The position numbers and the translations under genes were made by a program. The notes under the pieces were generated by a model that was not told where the DNA came from, made no database searches, and saw only the letters and a program-made list of their open reading frames with translations. DNA of 64,000 nucleotides from Hyphomicrobiaceae bacterium (GTDB lineage Bacteria > Pseudomonadota > Alphaproteobacteria > Rhizobiales > Xanthobacteraceae): contig CANJBX010000011.1 in the NCBI GenBank assembly GCA_947472885.1, positions 1-64,000 on the forward strand, read 5' to 3'. Every line of letters begins with the position of its first letter. Position 1 is the stretch's first letter. This document shows positions 36,345 through 49,241 of the stretch, piece after piece.

Positions 36345-36484
36345 TTCAACACGATGGGCGGATGCCGCCCGTCGATTTTGGGAAATGTCATGCGAATAGC
36401 GAATGGCGGGTTCGCCCGCCGCACGAAAAACCTGTGCCAACTCGCTGTCGCACAACGACTAAACCCCGCCACCCTACATCCTGA

Positions 36485-38182
<1,698 letters not shown>

Positions 38183-38224
38183 GAAACGTCCCGCATTGCC
38201 GTTGTCGAATGACGACGCATCTTG

Positions 38225-39025
38225 CTAGCGGACGGTCAATTCCTTGAGCCATGCCACCATCGCCTCGCGGCCAGCCGCCGGCGTGCCCATGTGATTGGCT
38301 TCAACGCTTACAAAGCGGTTGAGCGGATTTGCCGGGGCCGCATTGAAGATCGCATGCGCGCGGCGCTGGGTCTGGTCCTGGGTGCCGGAAATCAGCAGCA
38401 GGGGCGCTTTCAGCTTTGCTGCATTGAGCGGCATCACGCCGGGCGAGTCCGGCGCAAAGAAACTGAGATAGGTTTTTGGCGTCACGTTCACGGTGAAGTC
38501 GATGTTCGATGTGCCGGGGCCGGTGTTGACATCGCTGAAGACCATGGGCGTATCACCTTTGCCTTCGGCGACGGCCGCGTGTGCTTTTGCCAGACTTTCG
38601 GAAATATCCGGCCGCCGGCTGATGAACTCAGGCGCGTGCGCTGGCGCAAAGGCAACGATGCCTTTGAGACCGTCGTGCCGTGCGCCATAGCCCAGCACGC
38701 CGTTGCCGCCGAGGCTCATGCCGACGATGACGACATCGGTCGCGCCGCGTGAGCGCAGGCGCGCAATCGCACCGTCGATCTCGCCGATGCAGTCGAGATA
38801 GGGCCTGTCGTAGATGCGCTGGCGCGACCAGCACATTTCCGGCCGCTCGGTGAGGTAGCTCAGACCCTCAAGCCCCTCGGACATGCGCACGAACTGGCCG
38901 GGCATCCCTTGCTTGCCGTGGATCAGGACAATGCCCAATACCGGCGTCGCGTTTTGCGCCTGCGCGGGCATCAGCCATGCCATCAACGAAACCAGGGCGC
39001 AAAAGCCGGCGTTTGGGGTTTTCAT
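38225..39025 (-). CDS. secreted alpha/beta hydrolase-like protein
   Basis: The 266-residue protein has a signal peptide ending near residue 23 (AQA/QN). It shows LGIVLIHGKQG for the oxyanion side, the nucleophile elbow GMSLGGNG, ISGTQDQTQ for the acid and an EANHMGTPAAGR segment with the likely catalytic histidine. It appears to be a periplasmic esterase or peptidase-like enzyme. It lies convergent to pyrG and divergent from kdsA, so it forms its own unit. The substrate is unknown. Confidence 0.8.
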   Translation of the reverse strand: MKTPNAGFCALVSLMAWLMPAQAQNATPVLGIVLIHGKQGMPGQFVRMSEGLEGLSYLTERPEMCWSRQRIYDRPYLDCIGEIDGAIARLRSRGATDVVIVGMSLGGNGVLGYGARHDGLKGIVAFAPAHAPEFISRRPDISESLAKAHAAVAEGKGDTPMVFSDVNTGPGTSNIDFTVNVTPKTYLSFFAPDSPGVMPLNAAKLKAPLLLISGTQDQTQRRAHAIFNAAPANPLNRFVSVEANHMGTPAAGREAMVAWLKELTVR

Positions 39026-39141
39026 TCAGTCAGTTTAGCCCTGTGAACGGCCGGTCTGCCATGGGGCAGCAGGGCGTTGACCCCGGCCGTCCCGACCGTC
39101 ATGGTCGCGCGATTCCCATGGAATTTTGCGGGTTTTAGCCC

Positions 39142-39990
39142 TTGGCCATCACCACCGAACCCAAGCCCAATGCCATTGTCACTGTCGGCGCCGCGCGCTT
39201 CGGCAATACGCTGCCGTTCGCGCTGATTGCCGGGCCGTGCCAGTTGGAAAGCCGCGACCACGCCTTTGAAATGGCGAGCGCGCTCAAGGAACTGACGGCG
39301 AAACTTGGCATCGGCCTCGTCTACAAGACCTCCTACGACAAGGCCAACCGCACCTCGGCAAAAAGCGCGCGCGGCCTTGGCCTCGACAAGTCGCTGCCGA
39401 TCTTCGCGGAGCTGCGCGAGAAGCTCGGCGTGCCGGTACTCACCGACGTGCACGACGCCGCGCAATGCGCGGAAGTCGCGAAGGCGGTGGACGTATTGCA
39501 GATCCCGGCGTTCCTGTGCCGCCAGACGGACCTGCTGATCGCGGCCGCGCAGACCGGCAAGGTCGTCAACGTCAAGAAGGGCCAGTTCCTCGCGCCCTGG
39601 GACATGGCAAATGTCGCCGCCAAAATCACGGCGGCCGGCAACAAGAATGTGCTTATCACCGAGCGCGGCGCATCCTTCGGCTACAACACGTTGGTCTCGG
39701 ACATGCGTTCGCTGCCGATCATGGCGCGCACGACCGGCGCGCCGGTGATCTTCGACGCCACCCATTCGGTGCAGCAGCCCGGCGGGCAGGGCACCACCTC
39801 GGGCGGCGAACGCGAGTTCGTGCCGGTGCTGGCGCGTGCGGCGATTGCCGTCGGTGTCGCCGGCGTGTTCATCGAAACCCATCAGGATCCCGACAAGGCG
39901 CCTTCCGACGGTCCCAACATGGTGCCGTTCAGGGAGATGGAATCCTTGCTGCGCACCCTCATTGCCTTCGACAAAATCGCCAAGGCGTAG
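39142..39990 (+). CDS. kdsA: 3-deoxy-8-phosphooctulonate (KDO-8-P) synthase
   Basis: The 282-residue enzyme has [70 protein letters not shown] and [11 protein letters not shown]. It makes KDO-8-phosphate for lipopolysaccharide. The only start in frame before the conserved part is a TTG at 39142, two codons after an in-frame TAG (39136-39138), so a TTG start is likely. The MFS gene follows 13 bases later. Confidence 0.96.
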   Translation: MAITTEPKPNAIVTVGAARFGNTLPFALIAGPCQLESRDHAFEMASALKELTAKLGIGLVYKTSYDKANRTSAKSARGLGLDKSLPIFAELREKLGVPVLTDVHDAAQCAEVAKAVDVLQIPAFLCRQTDLLIAAAQTGKVVNVKKGQFLAPWDMANVAAKITAAGNKNVLITERGASFGYNTLVSDMRSLPIMARTTGAPVIFDATHSVQQPGGQGTTSGGEREFVPVLARAAIAVGVAGVFIETHQDPDKAPSDGPNMVPFREMESLLRTLIAFDKIAKA

Positions 39991-40003
39991 GCGGGCCGGG
40001 CGC

Positions 40004-41224
40004 ATGAGTGTCACACCGCCCGATGCGCCAACGCCTGACGCGCCTGCACCAGTGGTGCGGCTTCCCCCGGCGCGCATCCTCACGACGGTCTGGCTCGCGG
40101 TGTTCTCGACCAGCCTGTTCTTTCGCGCGGTCGATCCGATCATTCCGCAGATTGCCGCCGACCTGAAAGAACCCGTCACCAGCGTGGCGCTGCTCGCGAC
40201 CGCCTTCGCGCTGCCCTACGCACTGATGCAGCCGGCCCTCGGCGCACTCGCCGACGTCATCGGCAAGACGCGCATATTGTTCGCCTGTCTGGTGCTGGTG
40301 ACGATTGCGACCTTCGCGGGCGCATTCGCGACGACGCTGACACAACTGATGTGGACGCGCATCATCGCCGGCATTGTCGCTGGCGGGCTTTTCCCGATTT
40401 CACTCGCGCTCGTCGCCGATGTGGTGCCGGTGGCGCAGCGTCAGGTCGCGGTCAGCCGCCTGCTGGCGGGCGCCATGCTGGGCAATCTGCTGGGCGCGAC
40501 GACTTCCGGCGTGGTGACGGATTTTTTCAGCTGGCACGGCGTTTTTCTGGTCGATGGCTTCATGGCGCTTGCTGCAACGGTTGCGGCATTCATCGGATTT
40601 GGCGGGCCGGGGCGGAAGCCGCCGACCAGCGTGGACCTGCGCCAGATTCCGGCGAACTATCGCGCGATTTTCTCAAATCCGCTGGCGAAGTTCTGTTTCG
40701 GCGGCGTGTTCATCGAGGGTGTCTTCCTGCTTGGCATCTATCCGTTCGTTGCGCCGCTGCTGCATGACACCGGCGAGACCCGTGCCTCGATTGCCGGCAT
40801 TGTCATCGCGGGCTTCGGCGTCGGCGGCATCATCTATTCCATGATCATCGGCACGATTCTGCCGCGCCTTGGCCAGCGCAACCTGATGATCCTCGGCGGT
40901 TTCCTGCAGGGCGCGGGGATCATGGCAATGTCGCTGCAGCCGGTGTGGCAGGTGCAGCTCGCGATCTTCGTGATGTTCGGCTGCGCCTTTTATCTGCTGC
41001 ACGGCGCGATCCAGATTTATGTCACCGAACTGGCACCCAGCGCGCGTTCCTCGGCAACGGCCGCGCATTCGACGTTCTTTTTCATCGGACAGTCGCTGGG
41101 ACCGATTTTCTATCGCTACGGCTTTGCCGATGTAGGCATGGTGGCGAGCCTGATCGTAGGCGGCGTGATCCTGATGATCAATGGCGTTGTCGCCGCAACC
41201 TTCCTGCGTCAGCGGCCGCGGTAG
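40004..41224 (+). CDS. major facilitator superfamily transporter
   Basis: The 406-residue protein has about twelve hydrophobic segments, the MFS A-like motif [13 protein letters not shown] near residue 78 and a proline-rich cytoplasmic N-terminus. It follows kdsA closely and may be co-transcribed. The pattern fits drug or metabolite exporters, but the substrate is unknown. Its 3' end overlaps the convergent queF by 16 bases. Confidence 0.88.
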   Translation: MSVTPPDAPTPDAPAPVVRLPPARILTTVWLAVFSTSLFFRAVDPIIPQIAADLKEPVTSVALLATAFALPYALMQPALGALADVIGKTRILFACLVLVTIATFAGAFATTLTQLMWTRIIAGIVAGGLFPISLALVADVVPVAQRQVAVSRLLAGAMLGNLLGATTSGVVTDFFSWHGVFLVDGFMALAATVAAFIGFGGPGRKPPTSVDLRQIPANYRAIFSNPLAKFCFGGVFIEGVFLLGIYPFVAPLLHDTGETRASIAGIVIAGFGVGGIIYSMIIGTILPRLGQRNLMILGGFLQGAGIMAMSLQPVWQVQLAIFVMFGCAFYLLHGAIQIYVTELAPSARSSATAAHSTFFFIGQSLGPIFYRYGFADVGMVASLIVGGVILMINGVVAATFLRQRPR

Positions 41225-41682
41225 CGCTCGACGCCCTGGTCGGGCGCCCAGACGTTAGCCGGCAGTTTTCCGGCCTGCCAGAACACGTCGATGGGCATGC
41301 CGCCGCGGGGATAGAAATACCCGCCGATGCGCAGCCAGCGGGGCCCTAGCAATTTCACCAGCCGCTTGCCAATCGACACCGTGCAGTCCTCGTGGAACGA
41401 GCCGACGTTGCGGAAGCTGTTGAGGTAGAGCTTGAGCGTCTTGGACTCGACCAGAAACCTGTTCGGCACGTAGTCGATCACGATGATCGCGAAGTCCGGC
41501 TGGCCCGTGACCGGGCAGATCGAGGTGAATTCCGGCATCGTGAAGCGGGCGACGTAGTTTGTGTCCGGGTGCGGGTTCGGCACGCGGTCGAGTACCGCCT
41601 TGTCGGGCGAGGACGGCAGCCCGACCGGCCTGCCCAGTTGCAGCTTGCTACCTTTGGTCGTCGGGCGAGGGCTCACGGACAT
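41209..41682 (-). CDS. queF: NADPH-dependent 7-cyano-7-deazaguanine reductase QueF
   Basis: The 157-residue unimodular QueF has [13 protein letters not shown] with the thioimide-forming cysteine and the NADPH-binding [14 protein letters not shown], then GSFHEDC with the substrate-binding histidine and glutamate. It reduces preQ0 to preQ1 in queuosine synthesis. No other que genes are nearby. Confidence 0.97.
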   Translation of the reverse strand: MSVSPRPTTKGSKLQLGRPVGLPSSPDKAVLDRVPNPHPDTNYVARFTMPEFTSICPVTGQPDFAIIVIDYVPNRFLVESKTLKLYLNSFRNVGSFHEDCTVSIGKRLVKLLGPRWLRIGGYFYPRGGMPIDVFWQAGKLPANVWAPDQGVERYRGR

Positions 41683-41808
41683 AACCTTGGATTTGAGGAA
41701 AAACCGCTACGGCATTGGCCACATCGGGCTTTCCCGTGCAAGCCTTTACCGCCGTCCACGCTTTTGTGACTATCGGCTAAGCCGATCTGCCTTGTTGCGC
41801 GGAGCGAT

Positions 41809-43785
41809 ATGATATCATGCGTGAATCTTGATGCAGATGCACGCGCTGCGACCACGGAAGGCAAGGGGGTTCAATTGTTTCCACCACGCCATAGTCCTGC
41901 TGTCACCACAGCTTTACGGCTGATTGCCGGTACGCTCCTCGGTTTCTCCCTTTCCGTCGCAACCGCACGCGCCCAAACTGCCGCGAATACCTGCGAGGAC
42001 GCCGCCGAACTCGCGGTCCTGCCGTCGCCGGCCGCGCCGTGGAAGGGCGCGCCGCTGCGCGTCGTATTCGCCGGAGAGAAGCCGCTTGAGGGCGAGCTTT
42101 CGCTCATCGCACCCGATGGCAGCGTCGCCGCCAGGTCGCGGCAGCGCCACGGCGGGCCGCCGTATTTCTGGTACGCCGAGGTCGCGTCGCCTGCCGCCGG
42201 AACGTGGCGCGCGCAGCTCGTGCGCGATAATGCGCCTGCGGCATGCAACACCATCATCCGCGACATCGCGGTGCGTGCGGAACAACCGCCGCGGCCAAGT
42301 GCGACGCCGGGCAGCGTCTGGCCCGTCAACAATGCGTGGAATCGCTCGACCGAGAATCTCTATTCCGCATGGATCGAAAAGCTCTTCGACGCCCCGCTCG
42401 ATGCGCCGCCTTCGTGGGGCGCTTTGCACGAAGTGCTGCGCAATCAGTCGCGCAACGTGCTGTTTAATCATCTGGGCCTCGGCGAGGACGAGACCGGCCT
42501 CGTCATGAAGCCGGATTGCGCCGACATGCCGTATTTCCTGCGCGCCTATTTCGCCTTCAAGCTGGGCCTGCCATTTGGCTATTCGAATTGCTCACGCGGC
42601 AGCGGTGGCGGCGCGCCGCGATGCCATCAATGGTTCAACGTGCAAAACCTCGAGGCGCCGCGTTCATCTGCGACGGGGCAGACGCCGGCGCCAAACGCAA
42701 CAGCATCGCGGCCATCGGGACTCGCTGCCTCGTTCGCAAAATACATTGCGGTGATTGGCGACACGGTTCACTCGGGGTCGTCGCGCACGCTCGCGAACGA
42801 CGACAACACCGATTATTACCCCGTGGCCCTGACGCAGGAAGCCCTGCGTCCGGGCACGATCTACGCCGATCCGTTCGGTCACATCCTGATGCTCACAAGG
42901 CGCGTGGCGCAGACGGACGGCGCGGCAGGCGTGTTCTTTGCGGCCGATGCCCAGCCCGACGGGACGGTCGCGATCAAGCGCTTCTGGCGCGGCAACTTCC
43001 TGTACGCGCAGGATTCCACGCTTGGAAGCCCCGGGTTCAAACGTTTCAGACCGATCATGCGCGACAAGAGCGGCGCGTTGCGGCGTCTGACCAACGATGA
43101 AATCGCGAAAAACGACTACTACGGGAATTACGCGCTGGAGCCGTCGAAACTCGCCGTCGAGGCTTTCTACGACCGGATGGACGATGTGATGTCGCCGGAA
43201 CCGCTCGATCCGATGCGCGCCATGAAGGAGGTCATCACGGCGCTCGACGAGCAGGTCAAGGCGCGTGTGACGTCGGTCGAGAACGGCCGGAAATTCCAGA
43301 ACAGCGGGCGCGGCGAGGCGACCATGCCGGATGGCCCTGCGATCTTCGAGACGACCGGCGCGTGGGAAGACTTCGCGACGCCGTCGCGCGACCTGCGCCT
43401 GCTGATCGCGATTGACGTGGTGCGCGGATTTCCGGATCGCGTGGCGCGGCGGCCGGAGCGGTATGCCATGCCGAAGGGGAGGAGCGTCGCGGACGTGAAG
43501 GCCGAATTGCAGAACGTGCTGGCGTCAGAACTCTCGTCGCGCAAGTTCTCCTATACGCGCAGCGACGGCTCGCCATGGACGCTCGCGGTCAAGGATGTGG
43601 TGGACCGGGTGAGCTTGCTTGAGATGGCCTACAACGTGAACGACTGCGTGGAGCTGCGCTGGGGCGCGCCGGAAAAGAGCGATGAGGCCGCGACCTGCAA
43701 GCGCCATGCGCCGGGGGCGCAGCGTGCCAAGATGTCCAAATACCGGGCGTGGTTCAGCGAGCGGCGGCGGCCACCGCGCGCCTAG
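41809..43785 (+). CDS. large secreted protein of unknown function with papain-like Cys/His layout
   Basis: The 658-residue protein has a signal-type hydrophobic stretch at residues about 34-54 ending ATARA/Q. An ATG with GGAG at 41809 gives this length; a TTG at 41875 after AGGGGG would place the signal at the very N-terminus and is a fair alternative. The centre holds PDCADMPYFLRAYFAFKLGLPFGYSNCSRG (around residues 235-260), where Cys-Ala-Asp at a helix start resembles transglutaminase or NlpC-type enzymes, and later IYADPFGHILMLTRR, which could supply the histidine. I do not recognise a named family. It stands alone between queF and eno. Confidence 0.75.
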   Translation: MISCVNLDADARAATTEGKGVQLFPPRHSPAVTTALRLIAGTLLGFSLSVATARAQTAANTCEDAAELAVLPSPAAPWKGAPLRVVFAGEKPLEGELSLIAPDGSVAARSRQRHGGPPYFWYAEVASPAAGTWRAQLVRDNAPAACNTIIRDIAVRAEQPPRPSATPGSVWPVNNAWNRSTENLYSAWIEKLFDAPLDAPPSWGALHEVLRNQSRNVLFNHLGLGEDETGLVMKPDCADMPYFLRAYFAFKLGLPFGYSNCSRGSGGGAPRCHQWFNVQNLEAPRSSATGQTPAPNATASRPSGLAASFAKYIAVIGDTVHSGSSRTLANDDNTDYYPVALTQEALRPGTIYADPFGHILMLTRRVAQTDGAAGVFFAADAQPDGTVAIKRFWRGNFLYAQDSTLGSPGFKRFRPIMRDKSGALRRLTNDEIAKNDYYGNYALEPSKLAVEAFYDRMDDVMSPEPLDPMRAMKEVITALDEQVKARVTSVENGRKFQNSGRGEATMPDGPAIFETTGAWEDFATPSRDLRLLIAIDVVRGFPDRVARRPERYAMPKGRSVADVKAELQNVLASELSSRKFSYTRSDGSPWTLAVKDVVDRVSLLEMAYNVNDCVELRWGAPEKSDEAATCKRHAPGAQRAKMSKYRAWFSERRRPPRA

Positions 43786-43870
43786 GGTGCAATAGCCGCC
43801 GGAGCCCGGCCCGGGTTGGCTGGTATTCCACTCCGCTGACGGGTTTCCACTTGAGCCTGAAATGCTCTAG

Positions 43871-45187
<1,317 letters not shown>

Positions 45188-45205
45188 ACGGTAGCAAAAT
45201 ACAAA

Positions 45206-45230
45206 AGCGGTGCTTGAGAACCGCTATTTT
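45206..45230 (+). terminator. probable intrinsic terminator after eno
   Basis: AGCGGT and ACCGCT form a six-pair stem around GCTTGAGA, followed by ATTTTG and preceded by AAAA, 18 bases after the eno stop. Confidence 0.5.
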
Positions 45231-45357
45231 GCGGCGTTCCGAAAACGCGCGTCTGATTCAGATTTCCGAGGGAACGAATGCCACACTTTCGCCGTTGGCG
45301 GCGCGAGTGTGGTGCAGGGCTGGGCTGAAAATCCCCCGTTTCTTCGAAGGTGTTTCA

Positions 45358-45684
45358 ATGGTTGATCGTTGGTCTGAATGGAAAAGTTTTCCCGCCCGCC
45401 ACCTTGGCGAGTTCCTGAATGCGCCGGTCGGTCCGGGTCTCTATGAACTGCGCCACCGCCACACCGGCGAGCTGCTGGGCTTCGGTCATTCCGCAAACGT
45501 CGCGTCTGCACTGACGTCGCACTTCGAGCCGAACCTGTGGTCGCGCCTCCTGAAGAAGTCGGCGCCGGAACATCACAATCACGTCGAGTATCGCACCATG
45601 AGCGCGTCGAGCGTGCGTCACGCCCGCGATCAGGAAGCCGCGATTGCCTGGCGCCGTAACGCGTTCTGGGGCAGGGCCGCTTAA
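45358..45684 (+). CDS. small GIY-YIG-like protein of unknown function
   Basis: The 108-residue protein starts at an ATG after GAAGG. The pattern GPGLYELRHRHTGELLGFGHSANVASALTSHF recalls the GIY...YIG core (here GLY and GFG), and a C-terminal HARDQEAAIAWRRN could supply acidic and polar residues. The usual catalytic arginine and glutamate cannot be assigned with certainty, so nuclease activity is not shown. No signal peptide. It sits between eno and the ftsB-like gene. Confidence 0.7.
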   Translation: MVDRWSEWKSFPARHLGEFLNAPVGPGLYELRHRHTGELLGFGHSANVASALTSHFEPNLWSRLLKKSAPEHHNHVEYRTMSASSVRHARDQEAAIAWRRNAFWGRAA

Positions 45685-45743
45685 TCGGCTCGCGGCACGC
45701 ACAGCGTTAACGCCGCGTTTACAGCCGTCCGTCACTTTACGGC

Positions 45744-46076
45744 ATGGTCACACGCCGAATGGTCACGCGCCCGCGCCTGCGGTCGTTCCTGTCAGCTCTC
45801 GCCCTCTACACGATGGCGGCGCTGCTGATCGGCTATTTCGGCATCAACGCCTATACCGGCAACCACGGCCTCAAGGCGCGCCACGAAATCGACGCCCAGA
45901 TTGCCAGCCTGATCGCCGAGCGCGATGCGGCGCGGGCCGAGCGGACCCGCTGGCAACGCCGGGTTGCATTGCTCAACGCCAATGGCATCGATCCCGACAT
46001 GCTCGACGAACGGGCACGAAGCCTCCTTGAGTGGGTCGATGCGCGCGATCTTATCATGATCGAGCGCAAGCCCTGA
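45744..46076 (+). CDS. FtsB/DivIC-type septum formation initiator
   Basis: The 110-residue protein has a short cytoplasmic N-terminus, one membrane segment (about residues 17-36), a periplasmic coiled coil (ARHEIDAQIASLIAERDAARAERTRWQRRV) and the closing DPDMLDERARSLLEWVDARDLIMIE typical of the family. It belongs to the division complex with FtsL and FtsQ. An ATG five codons later is also possible. The place between eno and pdhA is conserved in the order. Confidence 0.92.
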   Translation: MVTRRMVTRPRLRSFLSALALYTMAALLIGYFGINAYTGNHGLKARHEIDAQIASLIAERDAARAERTRWQRRVALLNANGIDPDMLDERARSLLEWVDARDLIMIERKP

Positions 46077-46237
46077 CGGCGTTGCCGCAGGGATACCCGC
46101 CATCCCATCTAGATTGCTGATCCTGCTTGCTTTTGCATCGCTGTACCTGTTGATGAGGGCTCTGCGCCTTGCTTCCGTGCCGGGCCAGATTAGGTTATGG
46201 ACAAGCAGTTTAGCCGTTAGTCGCTCTCGAGGAACCC

Positions 46238-47383
46238 ATGGCTGTGGCCAAGAAGAAACCGGCGGCATCCGCCGCACGCGGCAGCGCGCCGCAAAAATCC
46301 AGCGCCACCAAACCTGTATCCAAATCCGCAGCCAAACCCCCGTCAAAACCAGCCGCTGCCAAACCGGCAGCCGCAAATTCGGGTTCCGCCAAATCGAATG
46401 GCGTGACAGCCGGCCTGCTCCCGGCACTCTCCAGGGAACAAGAACTCGCCGCCTACAAGCAGATGCTGCTGATTCGGCGGTTCGAGGAAAAAGCCGGCCA
46501 GATGTACGGCATGGGCCTCATCGGCGGTTTCTGCCATCTCTACATCGGTCAGGAAGCCGTCGTCGTCGGCATGCAGATGGCGCTTGAGGATGGCGATCAG
46601 GTCATCACCGGCTACCGCGACCATGGCCACATGATCGCCTGCGACATGGATCCCAAGGGCGTGATGGCCGAACTCACCGGCCGCCGCGGCGGATATTCCA
46701 AGGGCAAGGGCGGCTCGATGCACATGTTCAGCGTCGAGAAAGGTTTTTACGGCGGCCACGGTATCGTCGGCGCGCAGGTGTCGCTCGGCACCGGCCTCGC
46801 GCTCGCCAATCGCTATCGCGGCAATGATCGCGTCTCGCTCGCCTATTTCGGCGACGGTGCTGCCAATCAGGGCCAGGTCTACGAGAGCTTCAACATGGCG
46901 GAGCTGTGGAAGCTGCCGGTGATCTACATCATCGAGAACAACCGCTACGCCATGGGCACGTCGGTGACGCGTTCGTCGGCGCAGACCGATTTCTCCAAGC
47001 GTGGCATCTCGTTCAACATTCCCGGCGAGAAAGTCGATGGCATGGATGTCCGCGCGGTGAAGGATGCCGGCGAACGCGCCGTGAAATGGTGCCGCGAGGG
47101 CAATGGCCCGTTCATCCTTGAAATGATGACCTACCGCTACCGCGGCCACTCGATGTCGGACCCGGCCAAGTACCGGACCCGCGAGGAAGTCGAAAAAGTA
47201 CGCGGCGAGCAGGACCCGATCGAGCAGGTGCGCCTGCGCCTGATCGAGACCAAGCGCGCCACCGAGGACGACCTCAAGAAGATCGACGCGCAGGTCCGCG
47301 CCGTCGTCAACGATGCCGCCGAATTCGCAACCAACGATCCCGAGCCCGATCCGTCGGAGCTGTGGACCGACGTGGTACGCTGA
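46238..47383 (+). CDS. pdhA: pyruvate dehydrogenase E1 component, alpha subunit
   Basis: The 381-residue protein has an Ala/Lys/Pro-rich leader (residues 1-60) before the catalytic part: [30 protein letters not shown], the thiamine diphosphate motif [31 protein letters not shown] and [14 protein letters not shown]. It decarboxylates pyruvate with PdhB. The low-complexity leader is longer than in many homologues. pdhB follows 25 bases later. Confidence 0.97.
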   Translation: MAVAKKKPAASAARGSAPQKSSATKPVSKSAAKPPSKPAAAKPAAANSGSAKSNGVTAGLLPALSREQELAAYKQMLLIRRFEEKAGQMYGMGLIGGFCHLYIGQEAVVVGMQMALEDGDQVITGYRDHGHMIACDMDPKGVMAELTGRRGGYSKGKGGSMHMFSVEKGFYGGHGIVGAQVSLGTGLALANRYRGNDRVSLAYFGDGAANQGQVYESFNMAELWKLPVIYIIENNRYAMGTSVTRSSAQTDFSKRGISFNIPGEKVDGMDVRAVKDAGERAVKWCREGNGPFILEMMTYRYRGHSMSDPAKYRTREEVEKVRGEQDPIEQVRLRLIETKRATEDDLKKIDAQVRAVVNDAAEFATNDPEPDPSELWTDVVR

Positions 47384-47408
47384 GCAGCCATCAGTCACGA
47401 GTGAAACG

Positions 47409-48776
47409 ATGCCAATTCAAATTCTGATGCCCGCGCTGTCGCCCACGATGGAAAAGGGCAACCTTGCCAAGTGGCTCAAGCACGAGGGCGACAAGGTGAA
47501 GTCGGGCGATATCCTCGCGGAAATCGAAACCGACAAGGCGACGATGGAGTTCGAAGCGACCGATGACGGTACGCTCGGCAAGATCCTCGTGCAGGAAGGC
47601 ACCGCGGACGTTGCGGTCAACACACCCATCGCCGTGATCCTGTCGGACGGCGAAAGCTCCTCCGACATCAAGGCCAGCGCACTGGCGGCTGCGAAGGCCG
47701 AAGCGCCTGCCGTGTCGCATGATGCGCCTGCCGCCGCGACGGCTGCGCCGGTGATACACGTCGCCGCTGAAACCGATGTGCCGGAAGGCACCGAGATGGT
47801 GATTATGACCGTGCGCGAAGCCCTGCGCGACGCCATGGCTGAGGAAATGCGCTCCGACAAGGACATCTTCGTCATGGGCGAAGAAGTTGCCGAGTATCAG
47901 GGCGCCTACAAGGTTACGCAGGGCCTTCTGCAGGAGTTCGGCGCGCAACGCGTCATCGACACGCCGATCACCGAGCATGGCTTTGCCGGTCTGGGCGTCG
48001 GCGCCGCGCTCGCGGGTCTCAAGCCCATCGTCGAATTCATGACCTTCAACTTCGCCATGCAGGCGATGGACCAGATCATCAACTCCGCCGCCAAGACGCT
48101 CTATATGTCCGGCGGCCAGATGGGCTGCTCGATTGTGTTCCGTGGTCCGAACGGCGCTGCTGCGCGCGTCGCCGCCCAGCACAGCCAGGATTATTCTTCG
48201 TGGTTCTCGAATATTCCGGGCCTGACGGTGATCTCGCCTTACAGCGCCGCCGACGCCAAGGGATTGCTCAAGTCGGCGATCCGCTATCCGAACCCGGTGA
48301 TCTTCCTCGAAAACGAAATCCTCTACGGCCAGTCGTTTCCAGTGCCGAAGCTCGACGACTACACCGTGCCGATCGGCAAGGCGAAGATCGCGCGGGCAGG
48401 CGACACTGTCACGCTCGTCTCGTGGTCCATGGGCATGTCCTATGCGCTCAAGGCTGCCGACGAACTCGCCAAGGAAGGTATTTCGGCCGAAGTGATCGAT
48501 CTGCGCACCTTGCGTCCGATGGATACCGAAACCGTCGTCAATTCCGTGATGAAGACCGGCCGCTGCGTGGTCGTCGAAGAGGGCTGGCAGCAGTCGGGTG
48601 TCGCGGCGGAAGTCGCCGCGCGCATCATGGAACATGCTTTCGATTATCTCGATGCTCCGGTCGGCCGCGTGTCGCAGAAGGATGTGCCGATGCCATACGC
48701 TGCTAACCTCGAAAAGCTCACGCTGCCGTCGGTGGCTGATGTCGTCGCGGCGGTGAAGGCCGTCTGTTATCGGTAA
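47409..48776 (+). CDS. pdhB: pyruvate dehydrogenase E1 component, beta subunit with N-terminal lipoyl domain
   Basis: The 455-residue protein begins with a lipoyl domain (residues 1-80; the modified lysine lies in [13 protein letters not shown]) joined by an Ala-rich linker to the E1-beta part ([60 protein letters not shown]). A lipoylated E1-beta is known in alphaproteobacteria. It works with PdhA, PdhC and Lpd encoded nearby. Confidence 0.97.
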   Translation: MPIQILMPALSPTMEKGNLAKWLKHEGDKVKSGDILAEIETDKATMEFEATDDGTLGKILVQEGTADVAVNTPIAVILSDGESSSDIKASALAAAKAEAPAVSHDAPAAATAAPVIHVAAETDVPEGTEMVIMTVREALRDAMAEEMRSDKDIFVMGEEVAEYQGAYKVTQGLLQEFGAQRVIDTPITEHGFAGLGVGAALAGLKPIVEFMTFNFAMQAMDQIINSAAKTLYMSGGQMGCSIVFRGPNGAAARVAAQHSQDYSSWFSNIPGLTVISPYSAADAKGLLKSAIRYPNPVIFLENEILYGQSFPVPKLDDYTVPIGKAKIARAGDTVTLVSWSMGMSYALKAADELAKEGISAEVIDLRTLRPMDTETVVNSVMKTGRCVVVEEGWQQSGVAAEVAARIMEHAFDYLDAPVGRVSQKDVPMPYAANLEKLTLPSVADVVAAVKAVCYR

Positions 48777-48782
48777 TTTGTG

Positions 48783-49187
48783 ATGTCCGATGAAAGCAAA
48801 AACACGTACTACGCGCTGGCGCTGCCGGAAGATGCGCTGAACAATGGCGGCGTCGAAATCCTGCGTGCAGGACTGATCGATCAGCGGCTTTACGTTACCG
48901 CGATGCGGGCGTTCGACCAACCGGCTCCCTGGGGCGATGTGCTGGCGGATGTGGCGCGGCGGATCGCGCAGCTGTTTGCCGCTGAAGACAAGTCGCTCAC
49001 GGAACAGGAAATACTGGTCCAGATCGGACAAGCCTTCGTGATTGATCTCGGCGTTCCGGTCGTCAAGGACAAGCCCGCGAAGCGGAAAACTGCGAAGGCG
49101 AGCAGGAAACCTGCGGCGAAAAAAGCTGCCAAAAAGTCCGTGAAAAAAGCTGCTGCAAAAAAGACTGCAAAGCGCAACAAGCGCTGA
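48783..49187 (+). CDS. DUF5076-type protein with Ala/Lys-rich tail
   Basis: The 134-residue protein has a compact N-terminal part (ALALPEDALNNGGVEILRAGL, YVTAMRAFDQPAPWGDVLADVARRIAQLF) matching what I know as DUF5076, and a tail from about residue 96 made of Lys/Ala repeats that looks histone-H1-like. A GTG one codon earlier is also possible; the ATG at 48783 is preferred. It sits six bases after pdhB and 54 bases before pdhC, so it is surely in their transcript. Its role in the complex is unknown. Confidence 0.88.
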   Translation: MSDESKNTYYALALPEDALNNGGVEILRAGLIDQRLYVTAMRAFDQPAPWGDVLADVARRIAQLFAAEDKSLTEQEILVQIGQAFVIDLGVPVVKDKPAKRKTAKASRKPAAKKAAKKSVKKAAAKKTAKRNKR

Positions 49188-49241
49188 AGCCCGAAATTTC
49201 AGAACACCAAACGCGTCATACGAAAACCCCTGAGAGCCACC

